Shown here: positions 27,475 through 36,946 of the stretch, piece after piece | Numbering within the stretch: position 1 is the first letter of the stretch | Layout of the letters: each line of letters starts with the position of its first letter | From: Pelagerythrobacter marinus | GTDB taxonomy: Bacteria; Pseudomonadota; Alphaproteobacteria; Sphingomonadales; Sphingomonadaceae | Assembly (NCBI RefSeq): GCF_009827515.1 | Contig: NZ_WTYO01000004.1 | Span: 248,001 to 312,000, forward strand | Length of the DNA: 64,000 nucleotides | Direction of reading: 5' to 3' | Translations under genes and position numbers: made by a program | Notes under the pieces: generated by a model | Seen by the model: the letters and a program-made list of their open reading frames with translations, nothing else | Told to the model about the DNA's origin: nothing | The model's database searches: none

Positions 27475-27672
27475 ATGAACGAGCAGGAATTGCGCAAGCG
27501 ACTGGCGACGCTGCGGGTCGAGCACCGCGATCTCGACGCGGCGATCGAGGCGCTGCGCGCTGCCGGCTCGACCGACCAGCTCCAGCTCGCCCGGCTCAAG
27601 AAGCACAAGCTGCGCCTGCGCGACCGGATCGCCGCGATCGAGGACGAGCTGCTTCCCGACATCATCGCCTGA
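27475..27672 (+). CDS. ydcH: YdcH/DUF465 small protein (65 aa)
   Basis: Second DUF465 protein, 65 residues, with the typical alphaproteobacterial features: LRVEHRDLDAAIEAL near the start, RLKKHKLRLRDRI in the second helix and the terminal LLPDIIA. Predicted two-helix hairpin; function unknown. It is divergent from the other ydcH gene and about 110 nt upstream of rcdA. Confidence 0.88.
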   Translation: MNEQELRKRLATLRVEHRDLDAAIEALRAAGSTDQLQLARLKKHKLRLRDRIAAIEDELLPDIIA

Positions 27673-27781
27673 GCAGACCGGAAACGCATCGTCCCGCAAC
27701 GGAACACGCGCATTCGGCGTGGGAAAACAGGCCCCGCGCATCTGGCGGGCGCGCGCGCGCTGGGGTAGCGCTGTGGCCGCG

Positions 27782-28243
27782 ATGGGAACGCACGCGGATA
27801 TCAGCCGGGCGATTATCGAGGCGCTCTATCACGAGGCGCTGGCCCTGGCCGACGAAGTGCGCGCCGCGTTCGACCTGTCGCAGGCCAGCCTGCCGGCGGA
27901 CGAGGACGATTTCGCGCGCATCGCCCTGTCGGTGGAGGGGCTGCGCACGACCACCCGCGTCATGCATGCACTGGCCTGGCTGCTCAACCGCCGGGCCCAT
28001 TTCCACGGCGAGATGAGCGAGTTCCAGCTGCGCCGCCACGGCGCCCTGCCGCCCGATCGCCCGTCCGACCCGGACAATCTCGCCCTGCTGCCGGGGGACA
28101 TCGGCGAGCTGGTCCGCGCCAGCGAGCTGCTGCACGCGCGCATTACCCGGCTCGACCGGGCCTGGCGCGACAGTTTTGAAATGCGCCCGGCGGCCGTCCT
28201 GCGCCTGCGCGAACGGCTCGGCCGGGCGGTGGGCGAGATCTAG
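27782..28243 (+). CDS. rcdA: DUF1465 protein, RcdA-like
   Basis: Helical cytoplasmic protein of 153 residues of the DUF1465 family, which includes Caulobacter RcdA, a ClpXP adaptor needed for timed degradation of CtrA. Family landmarks: ALYHEALALADEVRAAFD (about 14-31) and ESLR-like GLRTTTRVMHALAWLLNRRA (about 55-74). ATG 27782 chosen because the conserved part begins there; an upstream in-frame start at 27719 gives a non-conserved Arg-rich leader. Whether it acts on CtrA here is inference, but CtrA-like sites exist near cheA in this window. The stop shares CTAG with glpK. Confidence 0.78.
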   Translation: MGTHADISRAIIEALYHEALALADEVRAAFDLSQASLPADEDDFARIALSVEGLRTTTRVMHALAWLLNRRAHFHGEMSEFQLRRHGALPPDRPSDPDNLALLPGDIGELVRASELLHARITRLDRAWRDSFEMRPAAVLRLRERLGRAVGEI

Positions 28244-29721
28244 TCCGCGGGCACCGCGGCGGCCAGCGCCCGGCGCCAGCGGGCCAGCCGTTCCTCGCGC
28301 ACGTCGCCCGCCATCGCGGGCTCGAACCGGCGAACGGCGCCGCGCATCGCGCCGACGGCGTCGTCCAGGCTGGCGTGGAACCCGGCGCCCACGGCGGCGA
28401 GGATGGCCGCGCCGAAAGCCGTCGTTTCCACGAAATCGGGCCGCTCGACCGCGATGCCCAGCATGTTGGCCAGATCCTGCGCCATCCAGTCGTTGGCGCT
28501 CATCCCCCCGTCGATCCGCAGGGCCTGCCAGCTTTCCCCGTCCGCGGCGAAGGCGGCGGCGAGATCGTGGGTCTGGTGGGCCATCGCCTCCAGCGCGGCG
28601 CGGGCGATCTGGGCCCGGCCGCTGGCGAAGCTGAGCCCCGCGATCACGCCCCGGGCATCGGCCTGCCAGTGCGGCGCGCCCAGCCCGGAAAGAGCGGGCA
28701 CGATCGTGACGCCGCCGCTGTCGGGGATGGAGCGGGCCAGGGCCTCGGTCTCCGCCGCGGAGCCGATCAGGCCCAGCGAATCGCGTATCCACTGGACCAG
28801 ACTGCCGGCGACGAAAACCGATCCTTCCAGCGCATATCGCCGCCGCCCCTCGCGCTGGGTCAGGACCGTGCCGAGCAGGCGGTGGCCGGAGGCGGGCACG
28901 CGGTCGCCCTGGTTCGTCAGGATGAACGCGCCGGTGCCATAGGTCGCCTTCGTCTCCCCCGGCGCCAGGCACCCCTGCCCGACGGTCGCGGCCTGCTGGT
29001 CGCCGGCCAGCCCGCAGACCGGGATCGCCGCGCCGAGCACGTCGGCCGAAGCGACCGCCAGGGTGCCGTGCGTATCGACCACGTCGGCCAGGGCGGGCGG
29101 CGGAATGTCGAAGAGCGCACAGAGACCGGGATCGAACCCGGCCCCGTCGAGCGGCAGGAGCAGGGTGCGGCTGGCATTGCTGGCATCGGTGACGAAGGCC
29201 CCGCCGGAAAGCTTGTGGACCAGCCAGCTTTCGACCGTGCCCAGCGCCAGCGCGCGACGTTCCGCCGCCGCGCGCACGGCGGCCTCGTTGTCGAGCAGCC
29301 AGCGCATCTTGGTGGCCGAGAAATAGGGATCGAGCAGGAGCCCGGTGCGGCGCTGGACGGCGCGCTCGTGCCCTTCGTCCTTCAGCTGCGCGCAAAGCGG
29401 GGCCGTGCGGCGATCCTGCCACACGATCGCGCGTGCCAGCGGCTCCCCGCTGTTGCGGTCCCAGGCGACGACCGTCTCGCGCTGGTTGGTGATCCCGATC
29501 GCCGCGATCGCCCCGGCGCCGCCGGCACTGGCCATGACCTCCCGCGCGCAGGCCAGCGTGCGCTGCCAGATCTCGTCCGCGTCGTGTTCGACCCACCCCG
29601 GCCGGGGATAGTGCTGCGTCAGCGGCCGCTGGGCCATGTGGTGCAGCGCCCCGTCGGCGCCGAAGACCATGGCGCGCGTCGAGGTCGTGCCCGCGTCGAG
29701 GACGAGGATCCTTTCTCCCAT
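28240..29721 (-). CDS. glpK: Glycerol kinase
   Basis: Phosphorylates glycerol to sn-glycerol-3-phosphate. FGGY-family kinase of 493 residues: phosphate loop DAGTTSTRA at the N terminus, GITNQRETVVAWD and WQDRRT substrate-binding segments, and the C-terminal DGGMSANDWMAQ motif. ATG 29721 is preferred; a GTG at 29730 would add three residues. The glpF, glpD and glpR genes are not adjacent. The 3' end overlaps the convergent rcdA gene by the four bases CTAG, which is both stop codons. Confidence 0.95.
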   Translation of the reverse strand: MGERILVLDAGTTSTRAMVFGADGALHHMAQRPLTQHYPRPGWVEHDADEIWQRTLACAREVMASAGGAGAIAAIGITNQRETVVAWDRNSGEPLARAIVWQDRRTAPLCAQLKDEGHERAVQRRTGLLLDPYFSATKMRWLLDNEAAVRAAAERRALALGTVESWLVHKLSGGAFVTDASNASRTLLLPLDGAGFDPGLCALFDIPPPALADVVDTHGTLAVASADVLGAAIPVCGLAGDQQAATVGQGCLAPGETKATYGTGAFILTNQGDRVPASGHRLLGTVLTQREGRRRYALEGSVFVAGSLVQWIRDSLGLIGSAAETEALARSIPDSGGVTIVPALSGLGAPHWQADARGVIAGLSFASGRAQIARAALEAMAHQTHDLAAAFAADGESWQALRIDGGMSANDWMAQDLANMLGIAVERPDFVETTAFGAAILAAVGAGFHASLDDAVGAMRGAVRRFEPAMAGDVREERLARWRRALAAAVPAD

Positions 29722-29810
29722 GCCCTGCACCCTAGCGCCAATCGCCCGCCGCGCCAGAGCCTGTCGCCCGGAACTCGACAGGCGCGCGGCGCGCCCCCAT
29801 ATGGGGGCGC

Positions 29811-30698
29811 ATGGCAGGACCGCCCCCCAAGCCCTGGCCGACCGGCCTGGCCGAGCAGCCCGAACCGCTGGTGCGCCGGGTGCTCGCCCCCAATCCCTCC
29901 CCCTATACCTATACCGGCACGCAGACCTACATCGTGGGCGACGCAGGCCGGGTCGCGGTGATCGACCCGGGCCCCGCGGACGAGGCGCATATCGCCGCCA
30001 TTCGCGGCGCGCTGGGCACGGCGGAAGTCGTCGCCATCATGTGCACCCATACCCACCGCGACCATTCGCCGGGCGCGCGCCCGCTTGCCGCGGCGACCGG
30101 TGCGCCGGTGGTCGGCTGCGCCCCGCTCGCCTTCGACCGGGAGGTGCTGGACGCATGGGGGCCGCGCGCCGACGCCGCCTTCGACGATGCCTATGCCCCC
30201 GACCGGGTGATGGAGGACGGCGAGGCGATGACCGGGCCGGGCTGGACCCTGCGCGCGGTCCATACCCCGGGCCACACGTCGAACCACTTGTGCTTCGCGC
30301 TGGAGGAAACGGGCGCCCTGTTCACCGGCGACCACGTGATGGGCTGGTCCACCAGCGTCGTCGTCCCGCCCGATGGCGACATGGGCGAATACATGGCCAG
30401 CCTGGAGCGGCTGCACGAACGCGACGACCGCGTCTATTATCCCGCGCACGGCCCCGCGATCGAGAAGCCGCGCCAGCTCGTGCGCGGAATGATCGGCCAT
30501 CGCCGCCAGCGCGAGAACCAGATCCTGCGCCTGCTGGGCGAAGGGCCGCTGGCCGCGGCCGACTTCGTGCCGCGGATGTACAAGGGCCTCGATCCGCGCC
30601 TGCACGGCGCGGCGGAGATGAGCGTGACGGCCCACCTGCTCGACCTGGAACGCCGCGGGCGCGTGGCCCGTTCGGGTGATCGATGGAAAACCGGATGA
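29811..30698 (+). CDS. MBL-fold metallo-hydrolase (LACTB2-like)
   Basis: Metallo-beta-lactamase-fold hydrolase of 295 residues with the zinc motif THTHRDH (79-85), a further metal His in the HTPGHTS segment, and a C-terminal winged-helix (BLACT_WH-like) region from about 225. The overall layout resembles LACTB2/CPSF-like or glyoxalase-II-like proteins; the substrate could be an RNA or a thioester and is not determinable here. Its stop overlaps the start of the downstream DUF4230 gene (ATGA). Confidence 0.85.
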   Translation: MAGPPPKPWPTGLAEQPEPLVRRVLAPNPSPYTYTGTQTYIVGDAGRVAVIDPGPADEAHIAAIRGALGTAEVVAIMCTHTHRDHSPGARPLAAATGAPVVGCAPLAFDREVLDAWGPRADAAFDDAYAPDRVMEDGEAMTGPGWTLRAVHTPGHTSNHLCFALEETGALFTGDHVMGWSTSVVVPPDGDMGEYMASLERLHERDDRVYYPAHGPAIEKPRQLVRGMIGHRRQRENQILRLLGEGPLAAADFVPRMYKGLDPRLHGAAEMSVTAHLLDLERRGRVARSGDRWKTG

Positions 30699-31402
30699 AG
30701 ACCGACGAACGCGAACGCGAGCGCGGGAGCGCCACCCCCACCCCCGCCCCCGAGCTGCGCGAGGAACGCCCGCTCGCGCTGGTCCAGGCGGTGCCGTGGA
30801 TGATCGTCATCGCGCTGCTCGCGCTCGCGGCCTGGCTCGGCTGGCGCGCGTTCTTCTACCAGGAAGAGGGCGACCCGGTCGGCAGCGCGATGCTGGCGTT
30901 CGAGAAGCAGAACTCGCTCATCGTCTTCTCTTCCCGTTTCGAAGTCGTCGCGGAGAGCGAGGATACGCGCGGCGTCCTGGGCGTGCCGGTGCTGCGATCG
31001 CGCCAGGCGATGATCATCCCGGCGACGGTCGAATACCGGGTGGACCTGTCGCAAGTCGATCGCGAGCGGATGGAATGGGATGCAGAGGCCCAGCGGCTGA
31101 CCGTGCGCCTGCCCCCGCTGCGCACGAGCCGGCCCAACCTCGACGAAGCGCGCGCGCGTGTGTTCCAGGACGGCGTCTTCATCACCCGCGACGCCTCGCG
31201 CGATCTCAGCCGCAACAATTCCGAACAGGCCGAACGCAAGGCGGGCGAATTCGCCAGGAACCCCGAAGTGCTCGCGCTGGCGCGGACCGCCGCGCGCGAG
31301 GCCGTGCGCCAGAACCTGGCCATCCCGCTGCAGGTCGCCGGCTACGAACGGGCCAGCGTCCGCGTCACGTTCGACGGCGAGGACGCGCCCCCCGCGCCCT
31401 AG
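30695..31402 (+). CDS. DUF4230 single-pass membrane protein
   Basis: 235-residue protein with a charged, disordered N terminus (Glu/Arg then Pro/Thr-rich, to about 30), one TM helix (about 36-56) and a soluble DUF4230 domain. That domain has the characteristic pattern of a beta-rich segment with VEYRVDLSQVD followed by LTVRLPPL. ATG 30695 overlaps the upstream MBL stop; ATG 30683 adds four residues. Function unknown. DUF4230 proteins are usually secreted or membrane-anchored. Confidence 0.8.
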   Translation: MKTDERERERGSATPTPAPELREERPLALVQAVPWMIVIALLALAAWLGWRAFFYQEEGDPVGSAMLAFEKQNSLIVFSSRFEVVAESEDTRGVLGVPVLRSRQAMIIPATVEYRVDLSQVDRERMEWDAEAQRLTVRLPPLRTSRPNLDEARARVFQDGVFITRDASRDLSRNNSEQAERKAGEFARNPEVLALARTAAREAVRQNLAIPLQVAGYERASVRVTFDGEDAPPAP

Positions 31403-31475
31403 CCCGCGGCACCCCGGCATAGCGGGCGCGGCGCGCGCGCGTCGCTGCGCTCAGGCACACCCCCCCGGCACGCCC

Positions 31476-33476
31476 TCAGGCCAGCCGCCGCGCATGGCGG
31501 AAATGGGCATAGCGGTTCAGCAGGTCGTGGATCAGCTGCGCCGCGGTATAGCCGGTCACGTCGTGGGTATGTTCGCCCTCGGAACTGTGGGCCATCGCGC
31601 GGTAATGCCGCCGTTCCTCCTCGTGCGCCTTGCGCGTTTCGGCCCAGACGAAACTGGGGGCGAGGAAGGCGCGGCTGCGTATCGTGTAGCGGAAGGCGCC
31701 CCGCTCCCCGTGCGGCACCGTCAATTCCAGCCGGTCGCCTTCCTGGACCAGTTCGGGCGCGAGCCCGCGCCGGCGCAGCTCGGTCGCGACCTCGTCGATC
31801 GCAGGGCGCGCGGTGTCGGCCAGGAAGTGCTCGATCTCGTCGCGGTGGAAGAAATGCGTGATCGAGGCGAGCCGCTGCTTCCAACTCAGTTCCGGGTCGG
31901 CCGGCGCGCTGATCGGCTGCGACAGGTCGGCGGCCGATCCCAGTTCCTCCATCTGCAGCGCGCGCAGCAGGCCGAAGCAGATGAACACCATGATCACCGC
32001 GAAGGGCAAGGCGCTGGCAATGGCCGCGGTCTGCAGCGCCTCCAGCCCGCCCGCGACCAGCAGGACCGCGGCGATCCCGCCGGCGCTCGCGGCCCAGAAG
32101 ATACGCTGCCACACCGGCGGGTTGTCCGCCCCGCCCGAGGTGATCATGTCGATCACCAGCGCGCCCGAGTCGGCCGATGTCACGAAGAAGGTGATGACCA
32201 GGAGCGTCGCGATCAGCGAGGTGATCGCCGAGAACGGCAGTTGGTTGAGCATTTCGAACAGCGCGATCGGCAGGTTGTCGGCCACCGTGTCGGCGATCGG
32301 CGCCACCCCGGTCATGTCGAGGTTGATCGCGGTATTGCCGAAGACCGTCATCCACAGGCAGGTGAACAGGACCGGCACCAGCAGGACGCCGGCGACGAAC
32401 TGGCGTATCGTCCGCCCGCGCGAAATGCGCGCGATGAACATGCCGACGAACGGCGACCAGGCGATCCACCAGCCCCAGTAGAACAGCGTCCAGTCGCCCA
32501 GCCACGGGTTCGGCTCGTAGGCGTACATGCGGAACGTGCGCTGGACGAAGGAGGAGAGGTAGGCCCCGATGTTCTGCATCAGCGCCTCCAGCAGGAACAC
32601 GGTCGAACCGGCAAACAGGACGAACAGCAGCAGCAGGACGGCCAGCACGATGTTCATCTCGGAAAGGCGCTTGACCCCCCGGTCGAGGCCGAGGAAGACC
32701 GACATCGCGGCAAGGCCCGTGATCACCGCGATCAGGATCAGCTGGGTCGGCGTGCCGATCGGCAGCCCGAAGAGGTAGGCGAACCCGGCATTGACCTGGA
32801 GCACCCCGACCCCCAGCGATGTGGCGACGCCGAACATCGTGCCCAGCACGGCGAAAACGTCGACCGCGTGGCCGATGGGGCCGTGGATGCGCCGCCCGAT
32901 CAGCGGGAACAGCGCCGAGCGCACGGTCAGCGGCAGGCCGCGGCGGAACGAGAAATAGGCCAGCGCCAGCCCGACCACGACGTAGATGCCCCAGGCGTGG
33001 AAGCCCCAGTGGAAGAACGTCAGCGCCATGGCCTGGCGCGCCGAGTCGATCGTCTGCCCCTCGCCCACCGGCGGGGCGGCATAGTGCTGGATCGGTTCCG
33101 CCACCCCGAAGAACACGAGGCCGATGCCCATTCCCGCGCTGAACAGCATCGCGAACCAGGACAGATAGCTGTATTCGGGCTCGCAATCGTCGGGTCCCAG
33201 CCTGATGTCGCCGTAGCGGCTGACCATGAGGAACACCGCGAAGACGAGGAAGCCGGCCACCGCCGCGACGTAGAACCAGCCGAAGTCGACCACGATCAGC
33301 GCCTGGACCTGGCTGAACAGGGCGCCGGCCCGTTCCGAGAACAGCGCCCCGAACAGGGCGAAGGCCAGGATCAGCGCGGCCGAGGTGAAGAAGACCGGGG
33401 GATTGACCTTGATCCGCGCGCTCTGCTCTATCGCCGCCGCTTCCTTTAGGACTGGGTCGTTCACGCCTTTCTCCAT
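31476..33476 (-). CDS. betT: BCCT-family betaine/choline transporter
   Basis: Secondary transporter of 666 residues taking up choline, glycine betaine or a related quaternary ammonium compound. Twelve TM helices follow a short cytoplasmic N terminus; the BCCT signature region GMGIGLVFFGVAEP and the Trp-rich WAWWIAWSPF-like segment (GWWIAWSPFVG) are visible. About 150 residues follow the last helix, a C-terminal cytoplasmic domain like that of BetT rather than the shorter BetP/OpuD type. ATG 33476 is chosen; the frame extends upstream with no membrane-protein-like sequence. No betA/betB neighbours, so the substrate is unproven. Confidence 0.87.
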   Translation of the reverse strand: MEKGVNDPVLKEAAAIEQSARIKVNPPVFFTSAALILAFALFGALFSERAGALFSQVQALIVVDFGWFYVAAVAGFLVFAVFLMVSRYGDIRLGPDDCEPEYSYLSWFAMLFSAGMGIGLVFFGVAEPIQHYAAPPVGEGQTIDSARQAMALTFFHWGFHAWGIYVVVGLALAYFSFRRGLPLTVRSALFPLIGRRIHGPIGHAVDVFAVLGTMFGVATSLGVGVLQVNAGFAYLFGLPIGTPTQLILIAVITGLAAMSVFLGLDRGVKRLSEMNIVLAVLLLLFVLFAGSTVFLLEALMQNIGAYLSSFVQRTFRMYAYEPNPWLGDWTLFYWGWWIAWSPFVGMFIARISRGRTIRQFVAGVLLVPVLFTCLWMTVFGNTAINLDMTGVAPIADTVADNLPIALFEMLNQLPFSAITSLIATLLVITFFVTSADSGALVIDMITSGGADNPPVWQRIFWAASAGGIAAVLLVAGGLEALQTAAIASALPFAVIMVFICFGLLRALQMEELGSAADLSQPISAPADPELSWKQRLASITHFFHRDEIEHFLADTARPAIDEVATELRRRGLAPELVQEGDRLELTVPHGERGAFRYTIRSRAFLAPSFVWAETRKAHEEERRHYRAMAHSSEGEHTHDVTGYTAAQLIHDLLNRYAHFRHARRLA

Positions 33477-33553
33477 CTCGTTCACCTGCACGGGGAAGGT
33501 TCTGCACGGCCGCGGGCGGATAGCGGGGCCACGCGATGTCGAAGAATAACTCC

Positions 33554-33582
33554 GCGACAATCGCCCGAACGCTTCCTATATC
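33554..33582 (+). promoter_or_regulatory. Possible promoter of nadA
   Basis: GCGACA (33554-33559, 4 of 6 to -35) and TATATC (33577-33582, 4 of 6 to -10) with 17-bp spacing. Predicted start near 33589 leaves a short leader containing AGGAGA (33592-33597) before the ATG. Confidence 0.4.
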
Positions 33583-33602
33583 GCCCGGCATAGGAGACCG
33601 GC

Positions 33603-34589
33603 ATGTCGTTTGAAAACAATATCCCCTCCGGCACCGACCTGCTTGCAGAGATCGATCGCCTGCGCAAGGAGCGCAACGCGATCATCCTGGCGCACTATTA
33701 CCAGAAGCCGGAGATCCAGGACCTGGCCGATTTCGTCGGCGATTCGCTGGAACTGAGCCGCAAGGCGGCCGAGACCGACGCCGACGTGATCGCGTTCTGC
33801 GGGGTCAAGTTCATGGCCGATACGGCCAAGATCCTCAGCCCCGAGAAGATCGTCGTCCTGCCCGATCTCGACGCGGGCTGCTCGCTGGAGGATTCCTGCC
33901 CGCCGGACAAGTTCGCCGCCTTCCGCGAGGCGCATCCCGATCACATCGCGCTGACCTACATCAACTGCTCGACCGAGGTTAAGGCGCTGTCGGACGTGAT
34001 CGTCACCAGTTCCTCTGCCGAGACGATCATCAGCCAGATTCCCGAGGACCAGCCGATCATCTTCGGCCCCGACCGGCACCTGGGCGGCTATCTCAGCCGA
34101 AAGTTCAACCGCGACATGCTGCTCTGGCCCGGCGTGTGCATCGTGCACGAGGCCTTCAGCGAGACCGAGCTGCTGAAGCTGAAGGAACAGCATCCCGGCG
34201 CCCCGATCGCCGCGCACCCGGAATGCCCGCCGACGATCATCGACCATGCCGACTACGTCGGTTCGACCAGCGGCATCCTGCAGTTCGCGCGCACGTTCGA
34301 AGGCGACACGCTGATCGTGGCGACCGAACCGCACATCATCCACCAGATGGAAAAGGCCCTGCCCGAAAAGAACTTCATCGGCGCGCCGGGGGCGGACGGC
34401 AACTGTTCGTGCAACATCTGCCCCTACATGGCGCTGAACACGCTGGAGAAGCTCTACGCCTGCCTGCGCGATCTCGAACCGCGAATCGAGATCGAGGAAG
34501 GCCTGCGGCTGAAGGCCAAGCAGAGCCTCGACCGGATGCTGGAAATGGCCAGCGGCACGATCGGCAAGGGCGACCTGGGCAAAGTCTGA
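33603..34589 (+). CDS. nadA: Quinolinate synthase A
   Basis: [4Fe-4S] enzyme condensing iminoaspartate with dihydroxyacetone phosphate to quinolinate in NAD biosynthesis. 328 residues with three-fold pseudo-symmetry: AHYYQKPEIQDLADFVGDS at 30-48, AGCSLEDSCP with Cys93, HPEC with Cys208, and the C-terminal NCSCNICPYM (267-276). AGGAGA ribosome binding site. nadB and nadC are not adjacent. Divergent from the BCCT gene. Confidence 0.96.
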   Translation: MSFENNIPSGTDLLAEIDRLRKERNAIILAHYYQKPEIQDLADFVGDSLELSRKAAETDADVIAFCGVKFMADTAKILSPEKIVVLPDLDAGCSLEDSCPPDKFAAFREAHPDHIALTYINCSTEVKALSDVIVTSSSAETIISQIPEDQPIIFGPDRHLGGYLSRKFNRDMLLWPGVCIVHEAFSETELLKLKEQHPGAPIAAHPECPPTIIDHADYVGSTSGILQFARTFEGDTLIVATEPHIIHQMEKALPEKNFIGAPGADGNCSCNICPYMALNTLEKLYACLRDLEPRIEIEEGLRLKAKQSLDRMLEMASGTIGKGDLGKV

Positions 34590-34647
34590 GCGGCAGCCGG
34601 CCGGCGCGCGCCATGCAACCGATCCCCCTTCCCGGCGTTGACCGGCC

Positions 34648-35967
34648 ATGAGGGTGGATATTCGCTGGCTGCTGGCGCGGCTCAACGCCAATTACTGGTT
34701 CTATCCGGCGCTGTTCGCGCTGGGGGCCGTCCTGCTCGCCTTCGGGCTCATCCAGGCGGACCGGATGGGGGCGGCCGAATGGCTCAACCGGGTGGAGGCG
34801 ATCGTCCCGGCGCGGCCCGACGGGGCGGCCAACATGCTGACGGTGATCGCCGGCTCGATGATCGGCGTGGCATCGACCGTCTTCTCGATCACGATCGCCG
34901 CGGTCGCCTATGCCAGCGGCACCTATGGCCCGCGCCTCCTGACCAATTTCATGGAGGACAAGGGCAACCAGCTCTCGCTGGCGACCTTCATCGGCACCTT
35001 CGTCTACGCGATCACGGTCCTGCGCTCGGTCCGGCTGGACGAGGAACCGCCTGCGGGCACCGACGACGCGATCGCCACCGCCCTGCCCGGCTTCGTGCCC
35101 CAGCTCTCGCTGCTGGTCGCCTATTTCCTGATGGCGCTGTCGATCGCGGTGCTGGTCTATTTCCTCAACCACGTTCCTTCCTCGATCCGCATCAATTCGG
35201 TGCTGGAAGGGATCGGCCGGCGGCTGCTGGGCGATATCGACGAGAACTATCCGCAGGATCACCGCGGCGGTGAAAGCCCCCCGGCCCCGCAGGGCAGCCC
35301 GCTGGCCGCGCAGGCCACCGGCTATGTCCAGCTGATCGAGTTCGACGACCTCGAAGAGGTCGCGCGCGAGGCCGATTGCCGCCTCGCGCTGGACGTGCGC
35401 ACCGGCGATTTCGTCCACCCGGGGATGCCGCTGGTCCGCATCTGCGAAGGCGAGATGGACGAACGGCAGGAAAAGCGGCTGCGCGGGGCCTTCACGCTCG
35501 GCTCCACCCGCACGCCGACGCAGGACCCGCGCTTCCTGCTCGACGAACTGGTGGAGATCGGCCTGCGGGCGCTGTCGCCGGGGATCAACGATCCCTTCAC
35601 CGCGATCACCGCGATCCACTGGCTCGGCGCGGCCATCGCCGATCTCGGTCTGCGCGACCTCGAGCGGCGGCGGGAGGACCATCCCGACGGAAACCGGGTC
35701 ACCCCCCTGCCCGAGACGTTCGGCCAGTTCATCGAGCGCAGCTTCGACGCGATCCGCGGCGGCGTGGCTGCCAGCCCGGTCGCGGCGCTGGTCATGTTCG
35801 ACGCGCTGCGCGACGCCGCGATCCCGCTGCCCGACCGCCGGCGCAAGGACATGCTGCGCGAACAGGGCCGGATGCTGTACGAACAGGCGTGCAACCGGCT
35901 CGACGGGCCCGACCTGCACAGGGTGGAGGAACGCTATACCGCCTTCCGCCGCGATTTCGCCGGCTGA
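34648..35967 (+). CDS. DUF2254 membrane protein
   Basis: Integral membrane protein of 439 residues in the DUF2254 family. Four hydrophobic segments lie in the N-terminal half (about 16-36, 65-90, 108-128, 152-175), with the conserved stretch VFSITIAAVAYASGTYGPRL between the second and third. The C-terminal cytoplasmic half includes LDELVEIGLRALSPGINDPFTA. Function unknown. The 3' end lies 6 nt from the stop of the convergent EamA gene. Confidence 0.85.
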   Translation: MRVDIRWLLARLNANYWFYPALFALGAVLLAFGLIQADRMGAAEWLNRVEAIVPARPDGAANMLTVIAGSMIGVASTVFSITIAAVAYASGTYGPRLLTNFMEDKGNQLSLATFIGTFVYAITVLRSVRLDEEPPAGTDDAIATALPGFVPQLSLLVAYFLMALSIAVLVYFLNHVPSSIRINSVLEGIGRRLLGDIDENYPQDHRGGESPPAPQGSPLAAQATGYVQLIEFDDLEEVAREADCRLALDVRTGDFVHPGMPLVRICEGEMDERQEKRLRGAFTLGSTRTPTQDPRFLLDELVEIGLRALSPGINDPFTAITAIHWLGAAIADLGLRDLERRREDHPDGNRVTPLPETFGQFIERSFDAIRGGVAASPVAALVMFDALRDAAIPLPDRRRKDMLREQGRMLYEQACNRLDGPDLHRVEERYTAFRRDFAG

Positions 35968-35973
35968 CCGGCG

Positions 35974-36894
35974 TTACCTGGTGCGGATCGCGCCGGTCAC
36001 CCGCGGTTCGGCCATCTTGGCGAGCAGGAGCGCGCAGGCGACGAGGACCATCCCGGCCATGTCCGGCAGGCCCAGCACCTCGTCGAAGGCGAGCCAGCCG
36101 ACCAGCGCGGCCACGGCCGGCTGGGTCAGCAGGGCCACCCCGATCACCAGCGGCGGGAAATGGCGCAGCGAAAAGACCAGCAGCCCCTGCCCGATCAGCT
36201 GGCTCGATATCGCCAGCGCGACCACCGGCCCCCACCCGGCCTCCCCCGGCCAGACCGGCTCGCCCATGAGCAGCGCGAAAGCCAGCAGGACGGGCGCCGA
36301 AACGAGGGCGACGAGCAGGAGCACGCTCCACTGCCCCAGCGTCGCCCGCGCGCGCTGCGCGGGGAGGAGGTAGAAGGCATAGAAAACGCCGGCCAGCAGG
36401 CACAGAAGGTCGCCGACCAGCGTGGCCGTCGATATCTCGAGGCTGCGCCCCATCAGGATCGCCGCCCCGCCCAGCGCGGCCGACAGCGCCAGCCATTCGC
36501 GGCCCCGGGGCGCGCGGCGAAGCGCGAGCAACCCCCAGATCATCAGGATCACGCTGCCCGCGTTGCCGAACAGGGTCGCATTGGCAAGCCGCGTGCGCTC
36601 GATCCCGATGTGCCAGCTGGCAAGATCGAAGGCGAAGAACAGGCCGGCGGCGATAACCAGCAGCGCGCTCTTGCGGTCGAGCGGCCCGGGGGTGCGCCCG
36701 TGCCACGCCAGTATGGCGAGCAGCGGCAGCGGCAGGACCATGCGCCAGAAGCCGGCCGCGACCGGGCCGGTGTCGGCCAGCCGCACGAGCCACGGCCCCA
36801 GCGCCAGCACGAAGTTCCCCGCCATCAGCGCGGCGAAGTGCCAGGCCCTGGCCTGAAAGTTTTTCTCTGCCACCGATTCGGTTGTCACCGCCAT
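35974..36894 (-). CDS. EamA/DMT-superfamily transporter
   Basis: Drug/metabolite-transporter family permease of 306 residues with ten hydrophobic segments arranged as two EamA repeats (about 20-150 and 165-295). The N-terminal repeat includes LVRLADTGPVAAGFWRM and the second GSQLIGQGLL-like SSQLIGQGLLVFSLRHFP. Substrate unknown; such proteins export metabolites, amino acids or nucleosides. Divergent from the old yellow enzyme gene with 52 nt between starts. Confidence 0.87.
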   Translation of the reverse strand: MAVTTESVAEKNFQARAWHFAALMAGNFVLALGPWLVRLADTGPVAAGFWRMVLPLPLLAILAWHGRTPGPLDRKSALLVIAAGLFFAFDLASWHIGIERTRLANATLFGNAGSVILMIWGLLALRRAPRGREWLALSAALGGAAILMGRSLEISTATLVGDLLCLLAGVFYAFYLLPAQRARATLGQWSVLLLVALVSAPVLLAFALLMGEPVWPGEAGWGPVVALAISSQLIGQGLLVFSLRHFPPLVIGVALLTQPAVAALVGWLAFDEVLGLPDMAGMVLVACALLLAKMAEPRVTGAIRTR

Positions 36895-36946
36895 GGGCCG
36901 CCCCTAGCTCCAATCGCTCCAAGCCACAGCAAAAAGGCTACCCCAG

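Noticed and set aside
29719-29815. glpK-MBL divergent gap as a possible regulatory RNA
   Set aside because: Short, G+C-rich, and without a convincing hairpin plus T-run or promoter pair; nothing supportable.
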